Assembly: GCA_045646145.1 (NCBI GenBank)
Contig: JAZRKE010000040.1
Location: 1-40,879, forward strand
Direction: 5' to 3'
Length of the DNA: 40,879 bases
Source: SIG565 sp045646145
GTDB taxonomy: Bacteria; Bacillota; Clostridia; Oscillospirales; Acutalibacteraceae
Shown: positions 18,101-25,231 of the stretch, in pieces
Position numbering within the stretch: position 1 is the first letter of the stretch
Layout of the letters: each line of letters begins with the position of its first letter
Translations under genes and position numbers: made by a program
The notes under the pieces: model-generated
Seen by the model: the letters and a program-made list of their open reading frames with translations, nothing else
The model's database searches: none
What the model was told of the DNA's origin: nothing

Positions 18101-18714
18101 ATGTCGCAGCTATTGAAGAGTACAAAGAGGTTAAGGAACGATATGAGTTTATGTCGGTGCAGATTGCCGATGTTGAAAAGTCCCGCGCCGAGCTTGGCAA
18201 ACTTATAAATCAGTTAACCAAGCAAATGCAGGAAATGTTTATTGAGGGCTTTACAAAAATCAATGAGAGCTTCTCAAAAACCTTTACCGAGCTGTTTGGT
18301 GGTGGAAATGCAGAACTTGTTCTGACCGACCCTGAAAATATTTTGGAGAGCGGTATTGATATTAATGCCAAACTACCCGGTAAAAATGTACCAAGTCTTG
18401 ATGGACTATCCGGTGGCGAAAAGGCACTTGTTGCTTTGGCTATTTATTTTTCAATTATGCGCGTTAACGCGCCGCCATTCTGCTTCTTGGATGAGGTTGA
18501 TACCGCACTTGACGATATAAATGTTGATCGCGTGGCACAATATATGAAATCATCTGATTTCGGCACACAGTTTATCTGTGTAACCCACCGCCGAGGCACT
18601 ATGGAAGCTGCAGATATGCTTTACGGTGTAACAATGCAGGAAAAGGGTATTACCAAGCTTTTACAGCTTAATGTTGTAGAGCTTGAGAAGAAACTTCTTA
18701 AAGGAGAGCTATAA
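15139..18714 (+). CDS. smc: Chromosome segregation ATPase SMC
   Basis: A 1191-residue SMC protein, the core of bacterial condensin (with ScpA/ScpB, not in this window). Order of parts: N-terminal head with Walker A GIVGPNGSGKSNISDAVRWV (about 27-46); long coiled coil; hinge around residues 515-680 (GVYGPVSRIINVKKEYSVAI; GHVINAGGSLTGG); return coiled coil; C-terminal head with ABC signature LDGLSGGEKALVALAIYFS and Walker B PFCFLDEVDTALDD. Length is normal. The stop shares one base with the ftsY ATG. Confidence 0.98.
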   Translation: MILSSITIQGFKSFADKTTLKFGKGITGIVGPNGSGKSNISDAVRWVLGEQSTKSLRGQSMEDVIFGGTATRRPHGFCEVTLNIDNSDRTLNFDGDAVSITRRYYRSHESEYLINNVSVRLKDINELFMDTGLGRDGYSMVGQGKIDAIISTKSGERRDIFEEASGISKYRYRKIESERKLAAADENLLRLKDIMQELESRVGPLKSQSEKAEKFLELATQKKELEIGLWLNTLENFKENLRNHEAKITACEVQYKEIEDSLSEYDLTNERNSALFTEISCKIDESRHTISTLNERIAVLLGEISVKENDISHSKANIERLNNEIEDLKGSEDSAKGEIEKNRALSAEKLQKNEELNSALLSAEQSLTELLTNSESYSRKIEELSSEINALTSKGADLKVTILTSKTATEELNLRNSNLEELISSKADEKQELNKEFNETEKMVNTLEDTVKECENAIKGYELRLDNRKEKTVELKTKLDDLRLDIESKKRRVQLLSDLEKNMEGFAHSVKAVIKESNSGVLRGVYGPVSRIINVKKEYSVAIETALGNALQNIIVETEADAKRAINHLKSSNSGRATFLPVNSVKARPFTENGYENMFGYLGRANEIVECDKKFREIIDYLLGAVVITEDIDSAVTIAKKFNYHFKVVSLDGHVINAGGSLTGGSLIKNAGILSRKDDIAKINSQIETLTEKEKSVSMLYDETLADLSKVEADIVNAKATLTTANEDKIRALAELKRIADLITNCENLITEYKGEKNANHEKISTLVSLVAESEKQAQRVEDEKAKIQSEIYSISGGRDELSAKREEYSEKITEIKLQIIECSKDAENFAAMALSLEGAISNREQKIADIQREIEQNNIAITEKQCDIDAINSAIAEIKNNIIFNEESINSLIEQRNDIERSNSLLRSNEREKTSEREKISGELARLTERKENMLAEYDNVIKQLYEEYQLTRSEAENMGIVIDKPSEAKRTLGEIKSSIRALGSVNVAAIEEYKEVKERYEFMSVQIADVEKSRAELGKLINQLTKQMQEMFIEGFTKINESFSKTFTELFGGGNAELVLTDPENILESGIDINAKLPGKNVPSLDGLSGGEKALVALAIYFSIMRVNAPPFCFLDEVDTALDDINVDRVAQYMKSSDFGTQFICVTHRRGTMEAADMLYGVTMQEKGITKLLQLNVVELEKKLLKGEL

Positions 18715-19625
18715 TGGGCTTTTTTGATAAAATCAAGGCAGGTCTTACAAAAAGTCGTAATTCTATTGTTAATAACATAAACTCTGTTATTAACAGCTTT
18801 ACCAAGATTGATGAAGAGCTTTTTGAAGAACTTGAGGAAATTTTAATTACAGCCGATATAGGTGTTAAGACTGCTCAGGATATTTGTCATAGTCTTCGCC
18901 AAAAGGTTAAAGCAGATGGAATTAAAGAGCCGGACAAAATTAAGGAATCACTAAAACAAATAGTTGAGGATATGATTTCTGCTGATTCTGATTTAAAGCT
19001 TAACGGCAAACCTGCTATAATAATGGTAATTGGTGTAAACGGCGTAGGGAAAACCACAACTATCGGCAAAATTGCTGCTTCTCTTGTAAAGGAAGGTAAA
19101 AAGGTAGTGCTTGGTGCCGCCGACACCTTCCGCGCCGCCGCCATAGAGCAACTGACTGTCTGGGGAGAACGCTCGGGAGCTACAGTAGTAAGCTCGGTTC
19201 AGGGCACCGACCCTGCAAGTGTTGTTTTTGACACTATTTCTTCTGCTAAAGCAAGAGGGGCAGATGTTATTATTTGCGATACCGCAGGCAGACTCCATAA
19301 TAAGAAAAACCTTATGGATGAACTTGCAAAAATGAATAGGGTAATTGCAAGAGAATTACCTGAAAGTACTCCTGAGGTTTTATTGGTGCTTGATGCCGCT
19401 ACTGGACAGAATGCTGTAAATCAAGCAAGGGAATTTAGTTTTGTTACTTCGGTTACAGGTATTGTTTTAACCAAGCTTGACGGTACTGCCAAGGGCGGAG
19501 TTGTTATACCGATTAATAACGAGCTTCATATACCGGTTAAATTTATAGGCGTAGGCGAAGGAATAGATGACCTTCAGCCCTTTGATGCTAAGGTTTATGC
19601 CGAAAGTCTTTTTTCAGAGGAGTAA
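18714..19625 (+). CDS. ftsY: Signal recognition particle receptor FtsY
   Basis: A 303-residue SRP GTPase that docks SRP-ribosome complexes at the membrane translocon. A short N-terminal helical domain is followed by the NG domain: P-loop GVNGVGKTTTIGKIAAS (about 103-119), DTFRAAAIEQL, the DTAGRLHNKKNLMDEL switch, TKLDGTAKGG and the closing GVGEGIDDLQPFD. The acidic A domain of enterobacterial FtsY is absent, as usual in Firmicutes. Start overlaps the smc stop by one base (TAATG). Confidence 0.97.
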   Translation: MGFFDKIKAGLTKSRNSIVNNINSVINSFTKIDEELFEELEEILITADIGVKTAQDICHSLRQKVKADGIKEPDKIKESLKQIVEDMISADSDLKLNGKPAIIMVIGVNGVGKTTTIGKIAASLVKEGKKVVLGAADTFRAAAIEQLTVWGERSGATVVSSVQGTDPASVVFDTISSAKARGADVIICDTAGRLHNKKNLMDELAKMNRVIARELPESTPEVLLVLDAATGQNAVNQAREFSFVTSVTGIVLTKLDGTAKGGVVIPINNELHIPVKFIGVGEGIDDLQPFDAKVYAESLFSEE

Positions 19626-19628
19626 ATT

Positions 19629-20213
19629 ATGAAATTTTTTATAGCGACTAAAAATGCTCATAAAGTTAAAGAATTTTCTGCTATTTTCTCTTCTTTAGGT
19701 ATCGAACTGCTCTCTGAAAATGACCTTGAAAAGCCGTTAGAGGATGTTGAAGAGGGTGGAGCCACCTTCGGGGAAAATGCGCTCATAAAAGCACGTTTTG
19801 CAGCAAAGGTTACAGGACTTCCTACCCTTGCTGATGATTCAGGTCTTTGTGTTGAGGCATTGGGCGGTGAGCCTGGTATTTATTCGGCAAGGTATGCAGG
19901 TGTTCACGGCAATGATGCCGAGAATAATAAGAAGCTTCTCCAAAAACTTAAAAATGAAACCAACCGAACTGCTAAATTCGTTTGCGCCATTGCCTGTGTT
20001 TTCCCTGACAGCAGAGAATTTACAGTTATTGGCGAGTGTAAAGGGAAAATTGACACTGAGCTTCGCGGTAATGGCGGATTCGGTTATGACCCGCTATTTA
20101 TTTCGGATGAAAAGGGTAGTTTTGGGCTTATTTCTGCCGAAGAAAAAAACAGCGTAAGCCATCGAGCAAATGCTGTTAAAAAATTTACAGAAGAAATCAT
20201 TAAATATATTTAA
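19629..20213 (+). CDS. rdgB: XTP/dITP diphosphatase
   Basis: A 194-residue Ham1/RdgB-family pyrophosphatase that removes non-canonical purine triphosphates from the nucleotide pool. Family motifs: ATKNAHKVKEF at the start, GATFGENALIKA, LADDSGLCVEALGGEPGIYSARYAG split around residues 66-90, and GGFGYDPLF. It follows ftsY after three bases and is 13 bases before yhbY, in the same co-directional run. Confidence 0.95.
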   Translation: MKFFIATKNAHKVKEFSAIFSSLGIELLSENDLEKPLEDVEEGGATFGENALIKARFAAKVTGLPTLADDSGLCVEALGGEPGIYSARYAGVHGNDAENNKKLLQKLKNETNRTAKFVCAIACVFPDSREFTVIGECKGKIDTELRGNGGFGYDPLFISDEKGSFGLISAEEKNSVSHRANAVKKFTEEIIKYI

Positions 20214-20226
20214 AAGGGGAATATAA

Positions 20227-20520
20227 ATGCTTACAAGTAAGCAAAGAGCACAACTAAGAGGCATGGCTAATACTATGGAAACCATTTTGCAAATAGGCAA
20301 AACAGGTATTACTGACCAAACTATCAAACAGGTTGATGACGCCTTATTAGCCAGAGAATTAATTAAAATAAGAACTCTTGAAACATCACCTACTTCATCT
20401 CGTGAAAGCGCCGACATTATTGCCCAGAAAATCGGAGCTGATGTTGTTCAGGTGATTGGCACAAAAATAGTGCTTTATAGAGAAAGTAAAGATAATAAAC
20501 ATATTTATTTGGTAAAATAA
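20227..20520 (+). CDS. yhbY: YhbY-type CRM-domain RNA-binding protein
   Basis: A 97-residue single CRM domain protein (MLTSKQRAQLRGMANTMETI; QIGKTGIT; GADVVQVIGTKIVLYR). The family binds rRNA precursors and pre-50S particles and is thought to help ribosome assembly. Ribosome binding site AAAAGGGG lies upstream. The order rdgB-yhbY-nadD-yqeK-rsfS is common in Firmicutes. Confidence 0.93.
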   Translation: MLTSKQRAQLRGMANTMETILQIGKTGITDQTIKQVDDALLARELIKIRTLETSPTSSRESADIIAQKIGADVVQVIGTKIVLYRESKDNKHIYLVK

Positions 20521-20521
20521 G

Positions 20522-21127
20522 ATGGGTAATGTTGTTGTATTTGGCGGTACATTTAATCCTATACATTTAGGGCATATTGAAATTATAAATAGGGTATTAG
20601 AACTCGGTACTACAGATAAGGTAATCGTTATCCCAACCTCTTTGCCACCACATAAAATCAGCTCAGATTTGGCCTGTGATGCCGACCGCTTTGAAATGTG
20701 TAAACTTGCAACCGAGCATTTGCAAAATGTTGAGGTAAGTGATTTAGAACTGCTGCGAGGCGGTAAAAGTTATACCTATGATACCTTAAAGCAACTTAAA
20801 AATCTTTATCCTGAGATTGAACTTTCTCTTGTTTGCGGCGCAGATATGATAGTTACTTTCAAAGAATGGCATCGCTTTCGGGATGTTCTGAAGATGGCAG
20901 ATATTATAGCGGTTAGAAGGGTTGGTATTGATAACGCTGAATTTGATAATGCGGTCAGAGAGCTTATAAATATAGGCGGTGTTATTGATGTTTTAAAGGG
21001 GCAAATATCAGAAATTTCTTCAACTGAAATCAAGAAAAATATTGATAATGTGGAGTATCTTACGAGATTTTTACCCGAAAAGGTTTATAATTATATTAAG
21101 AGCAACAGTTTATATTCGGGGGATTAA
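20522..21127 (+). CDS. nadD: Nicotinate-nucleotide adenylyltransferase
   Basis: A 201-residue nucleotidyltransferase that adenylates nicotinate mononucleotide in NAD synthesis. The N-terminal GGTFNPIHLGHIEI carries the HxGH catalytic motif. SLPPHK, GGKSYTYDTL, CGADMIVTFKEWHRF and the late ISSTEIKK follow (usual form ISSTxIR). It starts one base after the yhbY stop, and yqeK follows directly. Confidence 0.95.
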   Translation: MGNVVVFGGTFNPIHLGHIEIINRVLELGTTDKVIVIPTSLPPHKISSDLACDADRFEMCKLATEHLQNVEVSDLELLRGGKSYTYDTLKQLKNLYPEIELSLVCGADMIVTFKEWHRFRDVLKMADIIAVRRVGIDNAEFDNAVRELINIGGVIDVLKGQISEISSTEIKKNIDNVEYLTRFLPEKVYNYIKSNSLYSGD

Positions 21128-21128
21128 A

Positions 21129-21689
21129 ATGGATTATAAGGCAATTTTAAGGCAAAGACTTACTGAAAAACGCTTTAACCATTCACTATGTGTGGCTGAT
21201 GAAGCTAAGCGATTAGCCGAAAAATACAGTGCGGATGTCGATAAAGCATATCTTGCGGGTCTTCTTCACGATATAACAAAGAATACAGAAGAAAAAGAGC
21301 AGTTGCAAATGTTCAAAGAATTTGGTATAATTCCTGATGACATAACCGCTCACTCTCAAAAATTATGGCACGCCGTAACTGGAGCCGCCTATATAAAAAA
21401 TGTATTAAAAATTGAGGATGAAGAGATAATTTCTGCGGTAAGATATCATACTACTGCCAAAAAAGGTATGACCATATTTCAAAAAATACTTTATTTAGCA
21501 GATTTTACTTCACTTGACCGCGATTATGATGATGTTGTTGTGATGCGTAAAAAGGTTGATGAATCGCTAAACAGTGCTATGAAATACGCGTTGAGCTATA
21601 CAATTACTGAGCTTGTAGAAAAGCGAGCCCAGATTCATACCGATACATTTGAGGCTTATAATGAAATTATAAAGGAGAAGGACTTATGA
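21129..21689 (+). CDS. yqeK: HD-domain Ap4A hydrolase YqeK
   Basis: A 186-residue HD-superfamily protein. Metal-binding residues are visible in HSLCVADEAKRLAEKY, GLLHDITK (the HD pair), WHAVTGA, and RYHTTAKKGM, LYLADFTSLDRDY. YqeK proteins hydrolyse diadenosine tetraphosphate symmetrically to two ADP. Start ATG 21129 lies just after the nadD stop; an earlier in-frame ATG at 21042 is inside nadD and unlikely. It overlaps rsfS by four bases. Confidence 0.93.
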   Translation: MDYKAILRQRLTEKRFNHSLCVADEAKRLAEKYSADVDKAYLAGLLHDITKNTEEKEQLQMFKEFGIIPDDITAHSQKLWHAVTGAAYIKNVLKIEDEEIISAVRYHTTAKKGMTIFQKILYLADFTSLDRDYDDVVVMRKKVDESLNSAMKYALSYTITELVEKRAQIHTDTFEAYNEIIKEKDL

Positions 21690-22051
21690 ATTCTATTGAA
21701 ATATTAACGTTGGCTGCTAATGCTTTAAATGAGAAAAAAGCGCTCGACTTAGCGGCTCTCAGAGTTGAGGATTTAACCGTTTTAACAGAATATTTTCTCC
21801 TTTGTACCGCCACCTCTTCTACACATGTAAGAGCTTTGGCGGATGAGACAGAATTTAAACTGGGTGAAGCAGGGGTTAATCCTCTTCATATTGAGGGAAA
21901 ATCTACAGGTTGGATTTTACTTGATTATGGCAGTGTTATAATTCATGTGATGAGCAGGGAAGCACGAGAATTTTATAACCTTGATAAAATGTGGAGCGAT
22001 GGTGAGCCTATTGATTTAAGTAATATATTAGTTAGCGAACAGGAGAGATAA
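21686..22051 (+). CDS. rsfS: Ribosomal silencing factor RsfS
   Basis: A 121-residue RsfS/Iojap protein that binds L14 and blocks subunit joining when nutrients are low. Signatures: KALDLAALRVEDLTVLTEYF, THVRALADE and GWILLDYGSVIIHVMSREAREFYNLD (given here as the family's C-terminal core, about 80-105). The ATG overlaps the yqeK stop; leuS begins two bases after its own stop. Confidence 0.94.
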   Translation: MNSIEILTLAANALNEKKALDLAALRVEDLTVLTEYFLLCTATSSTHVRALADETEFKLGEAGVNPLHIEGKSTGWILLDYGSVIIHVMSREAREFYNLDKMWSDGEPIDLSNILVSEQER

Positions 22052-22053
22052 TT

Positions 22054-24459
22054 ATGAAGTACAATTACACTGAAATTGAAAAGAAATGGCAAAAAATATG
22101 GGATGATAACGGTACTTTCTACGCTACCGAGGACTACTCTAAACCTAAGTTTTTCGGTCTTGTAGAGTTTCCTTATCCGTCGGCTCAGGGTCTTCATGTA
22201 GGACATCCGCGTTCATACACAGCTATTGATATAGTTGCCCGTAAGAAGAGATTACAGGGCTATAATGTACTCTATCCTATGGGTTGGGATGCTTTCGGTC
22301 TTCCTACAGAAAATTTTGCAATTAAAAATCATATTCACCCCGAAATTGTAACTAAACAGAATGTTGCTAACTTCAAAAAGCAGTTGAAATCCTTGGGCTT
22401 TTCGTTTGACTGGAGTCGCGAGGTTAATACTACTGACCCTGAATATTATAAATGGACACAGTGGATTTTTTTACAGTTTTATAAAAATGGCCTTGCTTAT
22501 AAAAAGGAAATGTCGGTTAACTGGTGTACCTCCTGTAAGTGCGTTTTAGCGAATGAAGAGGTTGTTAACGGTGTTTGCGAGCGTTGCGGTAGTGAGGTTA
22601 TACATAAGGTAAAGAGCCAGTGGATGCTCAAAATTACCGAGTATGCTGATAAGCTTTTAGACGGACTGGATACGGTTGATTTTATCGACCGTGTTAAAAC
22701 TCAACAGCGCAACTGGATAGGCCGTTCTTACGGAACACAGGTTAAATTTAGCACTACTATTGGTGATGAGTTTGAAATTTACACCACCCGTGCCGATACA
22801 CTTTTCGGTGTTACCTATATGGTAATGTCGTCCGAGCATCCGTTGCTCCAAAAATGGGCGGATAAAATTTCTAATATGGATGCTGTGCGCGAATATCAGC
22901 AGTCTGCCGCCAAGAAATCAGATTTTGAGAGAACTGAACTGCAAAAGGATAAAACAGGTGTTAAGCTCGAGGGTGTTTGTGCTATAAATCCTGTTAACAA
23001 CACTCAAATTCCGATTTTTATTTCGGACTATGTTCTTATTTCCTACGGTACAGGCGCTATTATGGCGGTGCCGGGACACGACACGCGCGACTGGGAATTT
23101 GCTAAAAAATTTGATTTACCGATTATTGAGGTAGTTGCAGGTGGCGATGTAACCAAAGAAGCCTATACCGACTGTAATGAGGGTGTAATGGTAAATTCAG
23201 GCTTCCTTACAGGGCTGAGCGTTGAGGATGCTAAAAAAGCAATTCAAAAGTGGCTTACCGAAAAGGGACTCGGTTATGTAAAAACTAACTTTAAATTACG
23301 AGACTGGGTATTCTCCCGTCAGCGTTATTGGGGCGAGCCTATCCCAATGGTTTACTGTGAAAAGTGCGGATACGTGCCCCTGCCTGAAAGCGAACTGCCT
23401 CTTTTACTTCCTAATGTTGATTCTTATGAGCCTACCGATACGGGTGAATCGCCACTCGCTAAAATTACCGATTGGGTTAATACTAAATGCCCATGCTGCG
23501 GCGGCGCGGCTCAGCGAGAAACTGATACTATGCCTCAGTGGGCGGGTTCATCATGGTATTTCTTACGTTATTGCGATCCGCACAATAAGGAGGCACTCGC
23601 ATCTAAAGAAGCGCTCGAATATTGGGGTCAGGTTGACTGGTATAACGGCGGTATGGAGCATACAACTCTACATCTTCTTTATAGCCGTTTCTGGCATAAA
23701 TTCCTTTATGATATTGGCGTTGTTCCGAATCCCGAGCCCTATGCTAAGCGTACGAGCCACGGTATGATTTTGGGTGAAAATGGCGAGAAGATGTCTAAGT
23801 CTCGCGGAAATGTAGTTAACCCCGATGAGATTGTCCGTGATTACGGTGCCGACACAATGCGTTTATATGAAATGTTTATAGGCGACTTTGAAAAGGCGGC
23901 CCCTTGGAGTTCTGCCTCCATAAAGGGTTGTAAGCGCTTCTTAGACCGCATTTGGTCTCTTGCCGACATTATGACAGATGAGGACGGTTACAGAAGCAAA
24001 ATTGAGACAGAAATGCACAGAACAATTAAAAAGGTTACCGAGGATATTGAAGAACTTAAGATGAACACCGCTATTGCGGCTATGATGGCACTGCTCAATG
24101 TGATTGCAGGTACCGGTAAAATCACAAAAGGTGAACTTAAAACCCTTCTCATTCTCTTAAATCCCTTTGCTCCGCACATCACCGAAGAAATGTGGGTAAA
24201 CGCAGGTTTTGACGGTATGCTCAATGAAACCGTTTGGCCCGAATTTGATGAGGCTAAGTGTGTTGATAGCACCGTAGAAATCGTAGTACAGATTAACGGT
24301 AAAATCAGAGCAAGAATTAATATTCCTGTTGATATTTCTTCTGAAGATGCAATAGCGCTTGCCAAAAATGAATCGGCTGTTATAAGTGAATTAGAGGGTA
24401 AAAATATTGTTAAGGAAATTTATATTCCTAAAAAACTTATCAACATTGTTGTAAGATGA
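22054..24459 (+). CDS. leuS: Leucyl-tRNA synthetase
   Basis: An 801-residue class I synthetase charging tRNA-Leu. The HIGH-type motif is in EFPYPSAQGLHVGHPRSY (about residues 34-51), and the KMSKS motif in ENGEKMSKSRGNVV (about 576-589). The CP1 editing domain in between includes TTRADTLFGVTYMV and GTGAIMAVPGHDTRD. Zinc-like Cys pairs (CTSCKC, CERCG, CPCCGG) are visible. The C-terminal domain ends at a normal position. Last gene of the long housekeeping run. Confidence 0.98.
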   Translation: MKYNYTEIEKKWQKIWDDNGTFYATEDYSKPKFFGLVEFPYPSAQGLHVGHPRSYTAIDIVARKKRLQGYNVLYPMGWDAFGLPTENFAIKNHIHPEIVTKQNVANFKKQLKSLGFSFDWSREVNTTDPEYYKWTQWIFLQFYKNGLAYKKEMSVNWCTSCKCVLANEEVVNGVCERCGSEVIHKVKSQWMLKITEYADKLLDGLDTVDFIDRVKTQQRNWIGRSYGTQVKFSTTIGDEFEIYTTRADTLFGVTYMVMSSEHPLLQKWADKISNMDAVREYQQSAAKKSDFERTELQKDKTGVKLEGVCAINPVNNTQIPIFISDYVLISYGTGAIMAVPGHDTRDWEFAKKFDLPIIEVVAGGDVTKEAYTDCNEGVMVNSGFLTGLSVEDAKKAIQKWLTEKGLGYVKTNFKLRDWVFSRQRYWGEPIPMVYCEKCGYVPLPESELPLLLPNVDSYEPTDTGESPLAKITDWVNTKCPCCGGAAQRETDTMPQWAGSSWYFLRYCDPHNKEALASKEALEYWGQVDWYNGGMEHTTLHLLYSRFWHKFLYDIGVVPNPEPYAKRTSHGMILGENGEKMSKSRGNVVNPDEIVRDYGADTMRLYEMFIGDFEKAAPWSSASIKGCKRFLDRIWSLADIMTDEDGYRSKIETEMHRTIKKVTEDIEELKMNTAIAAMMALLNVIAGTGKITKGELKTLLILLNPFAPHITEEMWVNAGFDGMLNETVWPEFDEAKCVDSTVEIVVQINGKIRARINIPVDISSEDAIALAKNESAVISELEGKNIVKEIYIPKKLINIVVR

Positions 24460-24466
24460 AATTTTA

Positions 24467-24503
24467 CCCTGCGGCAAATTTCTTGCCGCAGGGTATTTTT
24501 TCA
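24467..24503 (+). terminator. Terminator after leuS
   Basis: A perfect 11-bp stem (24467-24477 with 24483-24493) with a five-base loop is followed by TATTTTTTTC. It ends the housekeeping operon. Confidence 0.92.
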
Positions 24504-24532
24504 AAAAATAGCGGAAATAATAAAGAAAAGTG

Positions 24533-24561
24533 TTGACAAGAGCAATATAAATTGATATAAT
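24533..24561 (+). promoter_or_regulatory. Promoter of the tRNA-Lys gene
   Basis: Perfect TTGACA (24533-24538), 17-base spacer, perfect TATAAT (24556-24561), 18 bases before the tRNA 5' end, as expected for a strong stable-RNA promoter. Confidence 0.93.
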
Positions 24562-24579
24562 ATTTAGGCTGTCCAAAAT

Positions 24580-24655
24580 GATCCATTAGCTCAGCTGGCA
24601 GAGCACTTGACTTTTAATCAAGGTGTCCGGAGTTCGAATCTCCGATGGGTCACCA
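24580..24655 (+). tRNA. tRNA-Lys (anticodon UUU), CCA encoded
   Basis: A complete cloverleaf: acceptor GATCCAT/ATGGGTC, D arm GCTC...GAGC, anticodon stem CTTGA/TCAAG with loop CTTTTAA (anticodon TTT), and T arm CGGAGTTCGAATCTCCG. Discriminator A at 24652 and encoded CCA at 24653-24655. It has its own promoter and terminator and marks the end of the core gene block. Confidence 0.97.
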
Positions 24656-24656
24656 A

Positions 24657-24695
24657 AATACAGAGTACACCAAACGGTGTGCTCTGTATTTTTTT
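24657..24695 (+). terminator. Terminator of tRNA-Lys
   Basis: A 15-bp stem (24657-24671 with 24676-24690, one G-U) with loop AAAC, then a T-run through 24695. Confidence 0.93.
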
Positions 24696-24836
24696 GTTGT
24701 TCAAAAACCAAGAATCGAACTCCGCATGAGTTCATCGAACTCGCGGACTGTGAAGTCTCGAGCAGTGCAGTTTTTTCGGTAACACCTGTGGTGTTCGAAA
24801 AAACAAATAGCGTAGAGTACCTCCGATAAAACAGAG

Positions 24837-24874
24837 CCCAAATTACCGCAAAAGCGGTGATTTGGGATTTTTTG
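24837..24874 (+). terminator. Orphan plus-strand terminator
   Basis: A 13-bp stem (24837-24849 with 24854-24866, one wobble) with AAAA loop and a following T-run. No plus-strand gene ends just upstream. The 24696-24836 interval contains only short hairpins such as GAGTTC/GAACTC and AACACC/GGTGTT, so an unannotated small RNA or a decayed gene may have used it. Confidence 0.7.
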
Positions 24875-24920
24875 ATTAATAAAAGAAGCAACCGAGCTCG
24901 GTTGCTTCTTTTATTAATCA
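24873..24920. terminator. 48-bp perfect palindrome, terminator of the DUF378 gene
   Basis: 24873-24896 is the exact reverse complement of 24897-24920. The core is GC-rich and the flanks are A/T-rich on both sides, so it works as a terminator in either direction. The stop codon of the minus-strand DUF378 gene (24914-24916) lies inside it. Confidence 0.8.
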
Positions 24921-25120
24921 TTGATTACATTATTTCGCTCTCTGAAAAGTAATGATATGCACCAAATACCTGCAAGAGCAACAACTGTGTAAATAATTCT
25001 TGCAACTATTGAAGCACTTGAACCGCAAATCCAGGCAACAGTGTCAAATTGGAATAAACCGATGCCGCCCCAGTTGAGTGCGCCGATAATTACGAGAATA
25101 AGACAAATACGGTCTAACAT
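24914..25120 (-). CDS. DUF378 family small membrane protein (YuzA-like)
   Basis: A 68-residue protein with two predicted membrane helices (about residues 5-25 and 38-58). It carries the DUF378 signature GALNWGGIGLFQFD early in the sequence. The function of this family is unknown. Ribosome binding site AAAGGAG lies upstream on the minus strand. It is monocistronic between two terminators and sits at the junction between the core block and the accessory region. Confidence 0.88.
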   Translation of the reverse strand: MLDRICLILVIIGALNWGGIGLFQFDTVAWICGSSASIVARIIYTVVALAGIWCISLLFRERNNVIND

Positions 25121-25184
25121 AATTTTTTCAACTCCTTTGTGTAATTATTATTAACAAATTTTAAAATAATTATTCCTATATTTT

Positions 25185-25219
25185 AAAAAAGAGTGTTCCT
25201 ATTGGAACACTCCTTTTTT
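25185..25219. terminator. Bidirectional terminator between the recombinase and the DUF378 gene
   Basis: Stem GAGTGTTCC (25191-25199) with GGAACACTC (25204-25212), loop TATT, six A residues before it and a T-run after it. It serves the minus-strand recombinase gene and can also stop plus-strand transcription. Confidence 0.88.
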
Positions 25220-25231
25220 GGAAAACTATAC

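Noticed and set aside
24580..24655. tRNA-Lys 3' end as integration site of the serine recombinase
   Set aside because: No repeat of the tRNA 3' end was found to the right, and serine recombinases rarely use tRNA genes.
24586..24921. 111-codon minus-strand open frame over tRNA-Lys
   Set aside because: It runs antisense through the tRNA and two terminators and has no recognisable protein features.
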